Positions 46,333 through 58,627 are shown, counted from the first letter of the stretch. The stretch: 64,000 bases of DNA from Gyromitra esculenta (GCA_038503075.1 JBCAML010000013.1:62001-126000), one strand, 5' to 3'. The notes: generated by a model not told the origin, from the letters alone. Program-made: numbers and translations.

Positions 46333-46888
46333 GTCATGCCAAACCTGCGCCTATTCCCTAATTACTCGCAGAAGAACTCCAGAAATTGCAACCCTCTCAA
46401 GCTCACGTTCGTATGTGTTGAGCTATAAATTAGAGTAATATGAGGAGCTTTATTCCTGGCCATACAGCTTTTTATGTATTTACGATTTTTGTAGGTTACT
46501 TTTTCATCTTGAAGTCATGTCGCACAGTAAGTAGTAGTACAGTAATTATAAATAGGTATCTGCCTATCCTCCATTCAATAGCTTCACTTGCAGCTCTCAC
46601 AGACTTCGTATCACCAAATATTTCAACTGCAGTTGTTTCGCCATACTTAAACTAGCTTGTTTTAATGTGATAAATGCGGGTTCTGGGTCAGGTCTTGGGG
46701 CTTCAGTGACCAACGGAATAGCACTTTCTAACGGTATACGCTGTTTTAAACCGAACTGCATGAAGGTCAGATGATGAAAACTCTCAAATCGCGGAATCAC
46801 TCGGGAGCTTGTAGTGAGGCTGATCGGTGGTAGTACAGTTGCGTCCCTCAAGGCCCTGCGGTTTTTGGGGGACTTGTTGGACGCAACT

Positions 46889-47143
46889 GCACAGTTACGT
46901 CCAACAAGTTGATGCGCTTTTTGAAGTACCACGATGCAACAGACTCAAGGAAAATAGACTAAACATCACCAATATTTGTTGTTCAATAGAAAAGGAATTG
47001 TGAGATAACAAAACACATATACAACTTATCTACTTAACAATAGGACTAAAATAAAATTCAACTATTTTTGAAGGAGGTTTGGTATCACCTCGGTGCGTTG
47101 CAGTACTTCAGAAAGCGCATGGGCTTGTTGGACGCAACTGTAC
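46889..47143. mobile_element. MITE with about 40-bp inverted repeats
   Basis: The left arm is ACAGTTACGTCCAACAAG then ATGCGCTTTTTGAAGTAC. The right arm reverse complement is ACAGTTGCGTCCAACAAG then ATGCGCTTTCTGAAGTAC. Immediately to the left (46832-46890) lies a shorter piece with the same ends, TACAGTTGCGTCC and CTTGTTGGACGCAACTG. Confidence 0.82.
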
Positions 47144-49201
47144 ATGATATGGATGAAGATCGGACAATCAAATTGCAAAATGAACGGATAAGTTGCCTCG
47201 TTGAACGCTAAACAAGATTACCAAAATCCATATACACTCTGAATCAACCCATCACGAGTATTCCCCATATATTCTTAGTTTTTGCTATGTTATTAAATCC
47301 GGGAGGGCGTTAGCCCACAGCGAGGGAAACGGAAAAGAAATATCATTATCTTACCCTCGATATAATACATATTTCGGTGAAGGTCTAAATATCACATAGA
47401 GTGATCTGTACAAGAATTCCGAGTTACGATGGAAACTCCGCTCAGACGTATTTGACCCAGGCTTTTCTTGACAAGAGCATTCCGCTCATAGCCTTCTAGC
47501 CATATAGTAGATAGTATTTATGCAAGGCGAATTGCAGTTTTGACTGGCCTATTTCCCAAACTTTACACACGTGGATTTGCGCCTTACTAACCTTTTCTTT
47601 CTTTCTTTGCTTTTATCAGCCGGCTGTACTCCTATTCTCATGATGTTTTTAGAACGGGCTACCTCTGCGTCCCATATAAAGTAGGTGGGTCCAGGGCAGT
47701 TTGTATGATATGCGGACCTGGCCATTTTAGAAACGTCATGAGAATGCGAGTAGAGTTCTGGAGATATTTGAAACTCCGGGTATATGGTGGGGGAGAGCAA
47801 ATGTCTTTCGTTTATCACGCTAGGCGTACCTAGCGCTGAGCTATGACGCGTATGACACATATAGGGGTGAATGATATACTGTACTGGACAAAAGTTTTCG
47901 TAATTGTGCTGTTTTACACCAAAAGTAACCATTTTAGCAGTGCCAAAAGTACAGTCTACCCATAGCGAAAAAAATTCGGAACTTGGCGGGGATTTGGAAA
48001 ACATTTGAGCAGTATCCTCTATTTTTTCTAGCCTTTTTAGTGTTTTCCCTGGGTGGCTATGACTATTTGATTCTCTCCTTCTAAAATTTCCCAAGAATAA
48101 TCTTTATGCAATTAGTTTACGGTATCCTAAAAGCATGTCCAGATTTAATTCGCTGAGTCCTGAATGCTGAGGAGGTAATGGAATAAGGCTACTTTTGGTG
48201 TGAATCGCCTAATTGCGAAAACTTCTGTCTAGTCATTGTATCTAGCAGACTGTAAGCTATAGCTCTGCTAGTTACCGTTTATACTACTCAAACGGTGCAA
48301 AGATGAAGCTGCACATTATGATGCAGATCTTGGGCGTTGTGCTCTAGATCTAGAACTACTATTGTTGGGGGTCAAAAATAACTGGAATTTGGTGTAGCAA
48401 CCAATACATCACAGCGCAACTATACAACTACAAATGGGGTTGTGGGGTTAAGGCAAAAAGTAGAATAAATCTCCAATGTATATGGATATCTCATGCACCA
48501 TTCCTGCCTCCGCAAGCACTTAAAGAGGGGTTGGGGAATCGTGTTGCATCGTGATGTATCGGTTGCTATATCGAATTCCGGTTGTTTTTGACACCCGACA
48601 ATATACTCAAGGTGCTGTATATACGAGAGTGGCAAGTGCTGGATGAGTTGAGCTCCCTACTTCCCAGCGGGTCTCGCTACGGCAAATTATTCTAGAGGAG
48701 CTTTTCATACAATCTCTCGATCTCACGTGCACGTGTACATTGTTCCTAGGTTTGTTTTTAGCTATATTCGCAATATGTAGGCTCACTAGGCTCGGGGCAA
48801 GCATGGAGAACCTGAACACGCAAGCGCGAGTTGACCAACTAATCCATCGATTTGCTAGCTGGGGACGAATCAAAAATCGCTACTAGCAAAACTTATGCCC
48901 GGGTCCTTCATGCCTGCCCCCGATAAGTCCGATTTTGCTGTTGCACCGATGTAGCTCTGCGGCTCTTGCATGGCTGGTGCTGATTGGTAGAAGCTCTTGA
49001 GACATGGAGGTACAGTCGTTCACAGGGAGATAGCGCTGTGTTGACGAACAGAGGGACTTAGGCTAATAAGGTACTAGAAACTTCCACCCAGATCCGCGGC
49101 TTGGCAACTTTCTTACAGTCTTTCAGAAAACCCTGTTCGTCAATACCCAGTATTCGCTATCACCCCGCGAACGACTGTAGTAAAAATTTTAATAGCTTAA
49201 C

Positions 49202-49341
49202 AGAGTGTTTTGGCCAACCCCATGGCAACCAAAATTCGAACTCAAAATATGAAGTCTCGGCGAATTTTCACATAGTAATTATGCCAAGAATTCATATTTT
49301 GAGCTCGAATTTTGGTTGCGATGTAGTGGCGAAAACACTCT
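49202..49341. mobile_element. 140-bp hairpin MITE
   Basis: Outer arms are AGAGTGTTTTGGCCA and (reverse complement) AGAGTGTTTTCGCCA. The inner arms share GCAACCAAAATTCGA and CTCAAAATATGAA. The whole element can fold into one stem of about 50 bp. Confidence 0.82.
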
Positions 49342-50569
49342 AATGATTAAAAGTTTGCTAGGAAAGGTTGTTGTACAGTTACAGATGTGGGACAAAACGA
49401 TACATACTATAGAGAAGGCGATAGCAACAGGGTAACTTTAAAAACACACTAACTGCTTCTAAACTCTACATGAATCTCTTACACCTCCCAGATTGTTTAT
49501 GTTGGAATGGCCCTTAAACTAATGAAGTCCAGCAGAGTGCTTAATTTTGGGGGGAAAGGTGCGATGCGACAGGAATTAAGAGGTCCCACCACTGCAGGTA
49601 ATTCTCACTTAAAGGGGTTTAAACCAAATGGCTCTGAACTTTATGAAAGGTAAGTCTATAGGCAATTGATTCGTTAATGATTTTTTTGTATCTCTAGGGT
49701 GTAATTGACAGAGCATTCATCGTTTACTTTAATTTTGTGAACCTTTTCACGCGTCTGTGTTAAACGGAAAACTAAACCGCCAAGATCCACAGTAGCGTGG
49801 GGTTGGGCGTCTCACCCAGCACATGTTTGGCAAATAAGGCCTGTGCTAATTCGCGGAAGTACTTGCGGCGAGTAAGATACCTTTTTTGTTTTTTCCATCG
49901 TGGAATGGTTGGAACTCTCGACGTGGATAAGTAGGCTGATAATGGTCTACTCAGATTTGAGAGATTCGCTTATATATCTATTAAAAATCTGAGAACTTTT
50001 AAATGGTATTTATCCTTGCCGCTCCTCGATATCCCCTTTTTTAATTGCCGTGTGTCGCCTCATACCTAGGCCTCGCCATTCATTAGCAGTTGAAACACAA
50101 TTCCCTAGAAGAACTTCGACCCCCTTCTTCAACCGCTAAGGGCCCCTACGTATTCTTGGAGGGCGATATTTCGAGGCACCAAGTTTTCGATTTGGACAGC
50201 ACACCTCTCGCGCATACATCTGCTCTCCGAATCAGTTACCACGAATACGAGCCCGACCACAAGACAGATTATCACTGAGACGCCGTCCAAATCTTCTGAG
50301 AAAGGGTCTCTTTAGAATTAGTAGTAGGGTAGTTCCTGACATTTATTTGGTTTTTGGGATTATTACCGCTATTGCGAATTAATGCTAATTTTGGCAGGAA
50401 AAGGAGCTGAGCAAAAACTAAAACATTCGATACTCTAAGAAATACGGGTACCACATAGGCATACCAACTACTGTCAAAAGGGGAATGGTAAGTAACCGTA
50501 ATATCTTGACCTCTTAACTTTCTGGATTCTGTTGCTAATCTTGTATCTGAGCTGGGTAGTCGAATACAG

Positions 50570-52599
50570 GATTATATAAGTCTCTTAGTGTTGTCTGGCC
50601 ACGATTTGATAGCGAGCCACTGGCCCTATTACCCGGGTCTCTATCACCACAACGGGCTAGCAGGGAGAAAATAATCCGTGATGTGATTCTTATTGTTAAC
50701 TACAATTTTCCTGGGCACCTTACTTGGGGGCCTACCGATGCACCACGCGATTCACCTCCTGCTTTCTCTACGACTTCGTGGGGGAGTGATAACCCAAATA
50801 CTGGACACGAAGGATTTTCTGGAAGTAAATCAACTTCTCGAGACCAGCAATCACGGTATGGACCCGGTCATCCTATTTCGCTGTTCAGCAATAGTGTGGA
50901 CCAAAATATCAAGCGAAAACATCCTGACGAGGACGATGGCGACGGAGCTTCGAGATCTAGTATGAAGAGGCCCAATTACCAGTCTGCAGAGTTTTTCGTT
51001 TGTCTTTATTATGCCCGTGGGCTTTCAGATGATCGACTATGTATCAAAAATAAATTCAAATTTTTTAAGGGCTTGTGGTGTGTATCCCGAAAAACCCCTT
51101 ACTAGGCTCAGTGTTTTGTCTTGTTTTACCCAAATGTCTAGCCGATCCCTGAGTTTCCTTTCTCCTTCAGCTCCTGTTCGTCAGTTTTCTGCTCACTTTT
51201 GATACTTCTAGTGACCACCTCCAAAGAGTACACATAAAGTCATTACAATGTCGCACGTGCAGAACGCGCTCGGGGATAGCAGCTGACCTAGAAAGACATG
51301 AGGCCAGTTGTGTTACGAAAGGAGGTATTCCTGTTCCAAATCTAGTTCACCATGGAGTCGTTGATTTCAGCAATCAAGTTGTAAACTGCGTGCCTGGTGA
51401 CATTGCCGGTCTGGAGGAAATTCTATTTAAAAATGGAATGAAACAATACGACGTATTAGATGGCACTGATAGTACGCAAGAACTATTCTGATCCAGCCTA
51501 TTCAATAACTGCATCGCTAATAGCAGTAACCCAGATCTAGAGTTAAGACCACTTCCACGTAGTACAGACACAGTAGCAACAACTCTAGTATCTCCAGACT
51601 GTCAAGGCGATGAGCTACCTTATCCCAAGCAAGATATACCTCCGTCTCAATGTAACGATTTCATGCCTCCTGGAAATACGGACATGCTTTACTCCGCTAC
51701 ACACCCGCATCCAAATCAGCAGGCTACGGACATACTTCAAAAAGCTCTCCCTAATGCCTAGGAGTCATTTGAGTCTATGGCTGATCTTTTTGATAATTTC
51801 GCTACTAGAACAGTGTCAGATACCGAATATTTCTACCCTGAACAAATTACTTCAAAGCAGAACACTCCTCCGAACCCTCACAGCGTAGGCTTAGGAGCAT
51901 ATGAACTACCACCCCCTCCATCCCCTCCAAGTTTAGAAGAGCTAGAAGAGATGTACCCACACCTTATCGGCCCGGGAAAGCTCATTTCCAAGGTCGCTAA
52001 GCAGCTCAATCTCGCCGAGAAACATGCTACTTTGATGGCAGAACCTTTAGCGCGCCATTTCGTAGACCTACTCACACCCACGATGGCAGAATCAATTCGG
52101 AAGATAGTTGCTGATTCTCAGAGGGAAAGCAAGACTTCTAAGGATCTACCGAAGCTTGCCTCCTCACCGCAGCCGCCAACCCAGCGGATGACAAACGACC
52201 CGAATATCGAAGCTAGTAAGTTTCAATCCCTAGCCAAAGGACCAGCTAGCAATATTTACAGCAGCTGTAACTTATATAGGCTCCTGGGTAGGCGAAACCA
52301 ATGCGGTATTCGTACCCCAAGCAGTGCGTAAACGAAGATACTCGCAGCCAGGAGTTCGAATATCAAGCATAGGAACCCAGAAAGCTTTCGATAGTAACCC
52401 CCCATGGGATGAATCTGAAACCCCTCTACTGCCCCTCTGGAAAGCTAAAAACCATGTAAGTGGAAGGCCTTGGTATTGGTCAAGTTTAGTTAAGTGGACT
52501 AACTAGAATTTTGACATCTCGAAGGCCCGAGCAATGCAGAGCAATAGCACGGATCTGCAAAACGTGCATTCCGTACCTGATGACGGGCACCAGATATGA
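50570..52599 (+). pseudogene. decayed C2H2 zinc-finger family gene, paralog 3
   Basis: Exon-like pieces are 50570-51052, 51212-51471, 51535-52215, 52262-52455 and 52507-52599. The first contains WPRFDSEPLALLPG and a KRKHPDEDDGDG patch aligned with paralog 2. The second encodes DHLQRVHIKSLQC and a C2HC finger (C-x2-C, H, C), then the family block GVVDFSNQVVNC ... EEILFKNGMKQYD. The third has the helical module (AKQLNLAEKHATLMAEPLAR). Lesions: the first finger is frameshifted (CLYYARG where CLYC is expected, and a mismatched exon phase). An in-frame TAG lies at 51759-51761. The N-terminal LGHxR exon was not found. Splice sites of the last three exons remain good, so decay looks recent. A 174-nt intron (51588-51761) could hide the stop. 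Confidence 0.62.
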
Positions 52600-54199
52600 G
52601 CCGAAGATGGCTGGGATGATTTCAAGCTAGAAGCCTCCCACAGAGCTATTGGAGGTCACTAATTACTTGCTCATTATTTTATTGGGCTATTAGAGACTAG
52701 ATCTGAATAACTTTGAGGGATAATTGAAGAGATACTAGATGTCAACAGCCAAGAATTTGGGAGTATGGATGGATATTGGATATTGGAGCAATTATTATAT
52801 GATTACCTGTACTTCCGAGCGTTCTAAGTATAAAAATTACAATGGCGAGAGCTTTCTGAAAATATATACACGTAACTAAGTGTATAAACCACACGTAGAT
52901 TATATATCTTAACTTGAAACAAAAATTCTCGGTCGTATCAAGACTCGAATCATATCTAAGTCCTGAAACGGGCGAATCCATAAATCATACATCAGATATG
53001 CGCTAGCAGAGGGTAAGAAAATATCGCACCCAGAGCCAAAAGGTTCCACCCCGGGACAGATGGTGGGTGGGCCCATGGGGGTTCCTTCTCCAGGCAAACC
53101 AATATATATGATGCTTTAGCGATTCAAACTCGAATCTTCGCCTCTCCAGATAACCCAACTGTGAGTTTATACCGGTATACCAGTGTCACATAAGCTGGAA
53201 ATATACATTTCCCGGTGGATTTTAAGGGAGACCTCTTCATTATATCTTCCACCCACCATCACTAGCTGTACCTAGGAAGTAACCTATCCTATGTTTGTTT
53301 ACTATACGCTTCCTAATAACGGGCATACATCATTCTAAATAACTAGTATAGGATCGCACCAAGTTCAACTTTTTGTGACTTTGTCAAAGCTCTTTACGTT
53401 TATGGCCCAAGCCCATCTATATCAGGATCGTTTCGAGATGAATTGCATCAATTGTATTCTCCAGCTCCACTTACCGCAAATCCTACGCCCATTTCCTAGG
53501 GGTTTTGGGAGACCACATCGTGTTGGATTTGTGGGTACAGGTCGGGGAGAAGCTTCCAAGCCCTGTCATGGGCTGGATTAATTTTCCATAAATATCGGTA
53601 AAGGCTTATCGAAAATTTACTTGAAAAAAAATAGCGAATAAATGAGTGAAGCATATATTTAGATTCACCGTTTGAGCTATCGGTGGGTGGTAGTGGCAAG
53701 TTGGCTTTAATTCTAGTCACGCCTATCAAGCACAGCCGATATCTCGGAAAAGCGGAATTGAAAAAACGGTTTCTGATCATTTCCAGTTTCAGGGTGAGTT
53801 TATATACGTCTCTTTTTTTATAGCGATGTTCAAGGGTTGTGTTATATTACGTGTATACAACAAACTCAGAATAGTTCAGCCAAGCAAATTATAAGGTCTA
53901 TTACTATTATTCACTTATATATTCAAAAGCCGGTACATTCAACCCGCAGGTTATAGTACTGTATTATTAGGTCACGAAATACCAAAAATACGCTACCAAT
54001 TGAACTTGGCATCTTTTCCTAGTAAATGGAAGTATCCTGGTGGATCTAATCACAGGTTGAAGCTTATATGTCCACAAGATAACATAGGCACAGGCAATAT
54101 AGAGAATTGAGCAAATTTCACTGGCTAGGGTACATCTGAATATAAATGCTAGCCGAATTATAGCGCTATAGTGTAATTATTTCCCCAGGATTTCCGTCC
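52600..54199. other. intergenic region
   Basis: 1.6 kb between the pseudogene and the 3' end of the ankyrin gene. No gene or clear inverted repeat was recognised. Confidence 0.5.
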
Positions 54200-55735
54200 T
54201 CAGTCGGACCCATAACCATCCCAACTAAGTTCATCATCATCTTCATTATCATCATCGACATCCTCAATATCCGACCAACTGGACTCTAAATCAAAATCAA
54301 AATCGTCATAATCTGGTTCCGAATCTCCAATCTCCAGATCGGTGTGATATGCCCTGAGTTCGTCAACATCTTGCCCGAGCTCCTCCAAGAGATCGCATAA
54401 CAACTTGTTCCCCGAGCTTCCCCAATCACGAACCGTCCCTTTTTTTGTACCATAATAATCGTTGATATCGGCTCCATTTTCCAGCAATAGCCTCATCGCC
54501 GCTATATGACCGCTACTCTTTCGATATCGATTCTCGTACGAACCTTCCGCTGCCCGATGAAGCGCCGTGTGCAGTTGTTCGTCTCTAGCAGCTACTTTGG
54601 CGCCATTTTCAATAAAGATTTTGACCATGCCCGCGTATCCGTTCCGAGCCGCAGCGTGTAGTGGGGTTCCCCCAGAGTTATCAACCACGTGGATATCAGC
54701 ACCTCTATCTACTAGCATACGGGCAATCGCTTCCCGTCTAGTTTCGGCATCGGTCAAAATGTCCCCACTAGGATCGAGTGCTGTATCCCCCTCATCTCCG
54801 ACCCTCCGGGAGAGAAAGGGCCCGCAGTATCTGAGGGGCCCGCGGCCACTCGCCGCGAGATGAAGTGGAGTTTGTCCATGCGGTAATTCTTGAATAGGTA
54901 TACACGTTTCAGCCCCTGCGTCGAGAAGTAGCTCACAAACTTTCACACTTACACCTCCGTCGATTGCAGTATGAAGCACGGTGTAGGGGCTGTATGACAT
55001 TTCGACGTTCTTCTCTAACAACGCCTTAACCATCCGCTCACTGCCGCCGTGTGCCAACACCGTATGAAGTATATCCATTCTGTCGTTGCAAAGAGTGATG
55101 TCTGCCCCCTTTTCGCAAAATTCTAGAAACAACTCCTCATTCCCAGTCTCAGCTGCCATCTGAAGAGCTGTTTCTCCGGTCTTCTTCTGGGCGTTGATGT
55201 TGGCACCCTTCTCAACAAGCAGTCTGGAGCACTCGATAAAATCGTATTGTACTGCTAAATGAAGTGGAGTTTCTCCATCACTCGAGGTAGCATCGACATC
55301 GGCACCCATTTTCAGGAAGATATTCGCTGCCTCCACTTCTCCCTTCCTGGCAGCGCAATGAAGAACGGTTCTCGAGTCGAACTTACACTGGGCGTCGATA
55401 TTAGCCCCTCTATCAATAAGCAACAGGATAGCTGCCTGTTGCCCATGTAGGGTCGCAACCATAAGAAGTGTGTACAACTCGTCGCTGGCTTCGATGTCGC
55501 ACCCATAATCAAGAAGAGAACTTATAAGTCTAACGTGACCATTCATCACCGCCCATTCCATCACCGTTTTCCCAAGACTTGGGTTTATGCGTGCATGCAC
55601 AGCTATCTTATGCAGAACAGGTGTCAGTAGAGTAGCGAGATGGCGGTTTGTTCTGATAAAGCGATCGAGATCCTCCGGATCAAGTTCTTCCCCGATCTGG
55701 ATGAGAAGCTCGTTTGGAAGGCTGAAAAGCGACAT
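54200..55735 (-). CDS. F-box-like / ankyrin-repeat protein
   Basis: Single exon, 511 residues. It starts MSLFSLPNELLIQIGEELDP, an F-box-like helix motif at residues 1-45. About ten ankyrin units follow (residues about 55-440), with typical GETPLHLAVQ, GQTPLHLAASG and GGTPLHAAARNG starts and LLLDAGAE or LLVEKGANINA ends. The tail (455-511) is very acidic (DDFDFDLES, DVDDDNEDDDE). F-box proteins of this kind may act as substrate adaptors of SCF ubiquitin ligases with ankyrin repeats as the binding surface. That role is inference. The gene stands alone inside the repeat-rich region. No lesion is seen. Confidence 0.88.
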   Translation of the reverse strand: MSLFSLPNELLIQIGEELDPEDLDRFIRTNRHLATLLTPVLHKIAVHARINPSLGKTVMEWAVMNGHVRLISSLLDYGCDIEASDELYTLLMVATLHGQQAAILLLIDRGANIDAQCKFDSRTVLHCAARKGEVEAANIFLKMGADVDATSSDGETPLHLAVQYDFIECSRLLVEKGANINAQKKTGETALQMAAETGNEELFLEFCEKGADITLCNDRMDILHTVLAHGGSERMVKALLEKNVEMSYSPYTVLHTAIDGGVSVKVCELLLDAGAETCIPIQELPHGQTPLHLAASGRGPLRYCGPFLSRRVGDEGDTALDPSGDILTDAETRREAIARMLVDRGADIHVVDNSGGTPLHAAARNGYAGMVKIFIENGAKVAARDEQLHTALHRAAEGSYENRYRKSSGHIAAMRLLLENGADINDYYGTKKGTVRDWGSSGNKLLCDLLEELGQDVDELRAYHTDLEIGDSEPDYDDFDFDLESSWSDIEDVDDDNEDDDELSWDGYGSD

Positions 55736-56297
55736 GTGTGCGGTACTTTTTCCGAGTCGTGGAAGATTTAGAGTTGAGGTTGGAAGTTAGAGGCTACTGG
55801 TTTAAGAGGCTACTGGTTTAAGGCAACCATTGGAGCTCCAAGTGTCCTCGGGAAACCCTAAACCTTAGTTGCCTAACACATGCGGTTTTGAAATGAACCT
55901 TATCTTATACAATATTAGCATCCAGGGCTAGGGTAGGGCAGGATACATGCATTGTGAATTTATGCTCTAAGTACTCTGTAAATCCATCCAGAGGGTCCTG
56001 TATGCAGCCTTAGAACAATTCTGACTAGAACTGGCGGGTTCCCTTCTAATGCGTTGCGATCGTGACAACCTCCCCTTCTGCCCAGGATCAGGTACAGTGC
56101 AGAGACAAAGCCCCAACCTCTGGAATGCTACCATCAAGGAGGTGAAACAAGGGCTTGGGTTAAATTACAATGAATCCATCCATGATCGCTCACAAGTTTC
56201 CGTCTCTACTTTCGAAGCTTCAGTCAACCATGAGCTAAAACGTCATGGCTAGTTAGCTCGGTGTTGAATTCTTGATGGGGCTTTAATAAGAAACAGT

Positions 56298-56479
56298 TAC
56301 CTACAGTTTCAAAAAGGGGTGTGTGATTGGTACAGCATTTTTACGGTATTCTAAAAAATGCTGTATTAACTCCGTAACGCTACGGGATTTGTCAGCAAAT
56401 GCAGCAGCGCTGCAGAATTAATCCAGCATTTTCTAAAAATACGTTAGTAAATCCACCCCATTTTTTGGTACTGTAGGTA
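56298..56479. mobile_element. 182-bp TA-ended MITE
   Basis: Ends TACCTACAGT and ACTGTAGGTA are perfect inverted repeats. Inside, AAAATGCTGTATTAA is mirrored by TTAATCCAGCATTTT. The arms together cover most of the element. Confidence 0.82.
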
Positions 56480-56552
56480 CCCATATCTAGCTATTTTCTA
56501 TCAATTGGCAACTACCACCCTATTTTAGGGCGAGCGTACGTACGTCACTCAC

Positions 56553-56703
56553 TCGGGCATAGCAAAGTGGGCTAGGTTGAGCAGTTTCAAATTGGCCTCA
56601 AAATTGCCCTCAAAATAAAAAACCAAAACCGTTATTCAAATCACTAATCCACTTTTTAAGTATTTCTATTACACCCAGCCCGACCCACTTTGTTATGCCC
56701 AGA
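56553..56703. mobile_element. 150-bp MITE with GGGCAT/ATGCCC ends
   Basis: The left arm is GGGCATAGCAAAGTGGGCTA. The right arm reverse complement is GGGCATAACAAAGTGGGTCG. No coding. Confidence 0.8.
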
Positions 56704-57925
56704 GTTTTAGGATAAGTAGTTACATGAGGATTGGTAGCGTACGTTCAATGAGTTGTCTATAGTTACTGCAGTAACACCAAAGCCAACACATTGCGATTTC
56801 AAATACTAAAAACTAAAATTGGCTTGTTTCTAGGCTCAGGCTCTAGAAAATACAAGTATTGAACTGGATTAGGTCCACTTTAGCAGGAAGTCTTTTCCTC
56901 AAGAGTTGATACCACCACACTTATGATATATCCCACTGGTTTTCTAAGGATAGAAGCTTTTTCTATACCCTGAAATTTAGTGCCACCTACCTCATATTGT
57001 GTAATCATTGAATGGTAGTTCTTAAACACCATTGAAAAAGACGACACACAGTAATAGTTAATCACAACTCACTGGGCGACACCTGGAAAGAAAATACCAA
57101 CCGATTGCCCCTATTTATTACCAGGAGCAATTCCTCTATTGACCTCTATCATACAATTAGTCTCTCCAATACAATACCCGCCACGATACTCCCGAATATT
57201 AGGACTTACCAGTATTCTCAATTTACTACAAGCTTCACTAATCTATGAAAATAAGCCACGGCAGGGCAGGGTTTCTTAACGATAGGTACACGTATGGTGA
57301 CGTCTTAGAGGATGTGTTGTTTTTATCGATCCTCCTATCGGTCACTTGCTCCGTTTTCTATGGGATTCACCTTTTATTAACCGTATACGATTGGACCAAT
57401 ACCCCGGATTCTTTTTTGTCCGATGAATTTTCGCAGTATTTACCACCGATTCAGAGGGTCCTGGGATGCAGCCCTATGTTGATGATACTTGGCACCCAAA
57501 AGAACCGCTGCACGGACTGGAACCGAATTAAGCATGGTCCGTTGAACACCAATCCAGAGACTCAGCCTATCATGCCAGCGGCTATATATATGCGCTTGGC
57601 TGACAGAAAGGTCCAAATGATCATTTCTGGATCTTGGCGATCTTGGCGTGGCTATGAACAGAATAACTCACCTGTCCGTCCAAATATTAATATTGAATGG
57701 CTAAGGTTGATATAAATATACCTTAAACTCTCCTCAAAAAGTGTTGTTTTTTCTTTTCTTCGCCATTGTTGTATACAAATTCGTATTGTGCGGGTTTTCA
57801 TTTTTGATCTTCGGGCGTCTCTCAGATCATTACCTATTTGGGATTCCGGGTTTACCTATATCATTGGCCAACCTTCCTTCTCTCTCCTGAAACGAACGCC
57901 CACCCCATCAACACCGACAATAACA

Positions 57926-58627
57926 ATGAAGTCGTTTAGCATCTTCTGCGTTCTTTCTCTCGTAGCCACTCTCGCTGGCGCTGCTCCGGTCGCGGATCCT
58001 CAGATTACCGAAGCTCCAGTTCCTACGACTACGGCAGCTTCGGTACCGGCCCCCACAACTACAGCGTCGGCGCTTGTTTACTCTCCGTCCCCGCTCGCGG
58101 ACTACCAGTACCCTGTTGTCCTCCCCAATGGTGTCGAATGCATCGCGCCGTATCTCGTCATGACAATGAGTGCAGAACAGCCAGACCAACCGTTTCCCAA
58201 GGTTCGGCAAATCGGACCAAACGCCTTCGTTGCGATGTCATTCAACTCGACGCATGCAGGCAAGACTTGTCGTTTCCATTTTGCACTCTCTAATCTGGCG
58301 GACGGCGGAAACAACAAAGGGACCGAGGATATCTATGCACTGAAATCAGGCTCTGTCGAACAAACAACGACGTACAATACTCAGCCCGTTCTAGAATCCG
58401 ACATTGTGGCTAGCTTCTCAATGGCCGGAGCCAAGCTGGTCGACGGCGTCCCTGGATCCCACGAATTGTTTCCCTTCGTCAGTAGGTTCGACTTCCCTTG
58501 CCCAACAAGCCCAACTGCTTGGGCTATTCGCGGCAGCGGTGGCGCCCTAATGAACTGGAGCTGGAACCATGGGCTTATCGTGGAGGTTTTGGGAGACAAC
58601 CCGTGGGCGGATGGCAATCTCTATTAG
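57926..58627 (+). CDS. secreted protein with But2-like C-terminal domain
   Basis: Single exon, 233 residues. The signal peptide is MKSFSIFCVLSLVATLAGAA. A Pro/Thr/Ala-rich linker follows (about 25-65), then a domain starting YPVVLPNGVECIAPYLVM and including FNSTHAGKTCRFHFAL and FDFPCPTSPTAWAIRGSG, ending HGLIVEVLGDN. The layout (signal, low-complexity linker, C-terminal beta domain with GKTC and a Pro-Cys motif) resembles the But2 C-terminal domain found in many fungal extracellular proteins. The match is from memory and moderate. The frame is open upstream to 57788, but the start is set at the signal peptide. Likely secreted or wall-associated. Confidence 0.8.
   Translation: MKSFSIFCVLSLVATLAGAAPVADPQITEAPVPTTTAASVPAPTTTASALVYSPSPLADYQYPVVLPNGVECIAPYLVMTMSAEQPDQPFPKVRQIGPNAFVAMSFNSTHAGKTCRFHFALSNLADGGNNKGTEDIYALKSGSVEQTTTYNTQPVLESDIVASFSMAGAKLVDGVPGSHELFPFVSRFDFPCPTSPTAWAIRGSGGALMNWSWNHGLIVEVLGDNPWADGNLY

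Larger units (their letters stand above)
44132..50569. other. large repeat-rich gene-poor region
   Basis: 6.4 kb without a supportable gene. It holds MITE family 2 copy C, two more long-TIR elements, a solo terminal fragment, a small palindrome and a further MITE at 49202-49341. Open frames such as 47549-48094 (minus, 181 codons) and 50090-50278 have no motif. GAGTGACA(T/C)TTSATGAT-like words recur near 45030 and 45330. Confidence 0.6.
55736..57925. other. intergenic region with two MITEs
   Basis: 2.2 kb. It includes a duplicated GAGGCTACTGGTTTAA unit at about 55789-55820 next to the ankyrin gene, two MITEs, and a 156-codon open frame (57245-57715) with one hydrophobic segment that I do not annotate as a gene. 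The last 150 bases lead into the secreted-protein gene. Confidence 0.55.

Noticed and set aside
47549..48094. 181-codon open frame on the minus strand
   Set aside because: No domain, signal or flanking exon; it lies in a MITE-dense region, and roughly one frame of this size is expected by chance in the window.
50090..50278. Possible N-terminal exon of zinc-finger copy 3
   Set aside because: It lacks the LGHxR motif and has no ATG start or matching splice phase.
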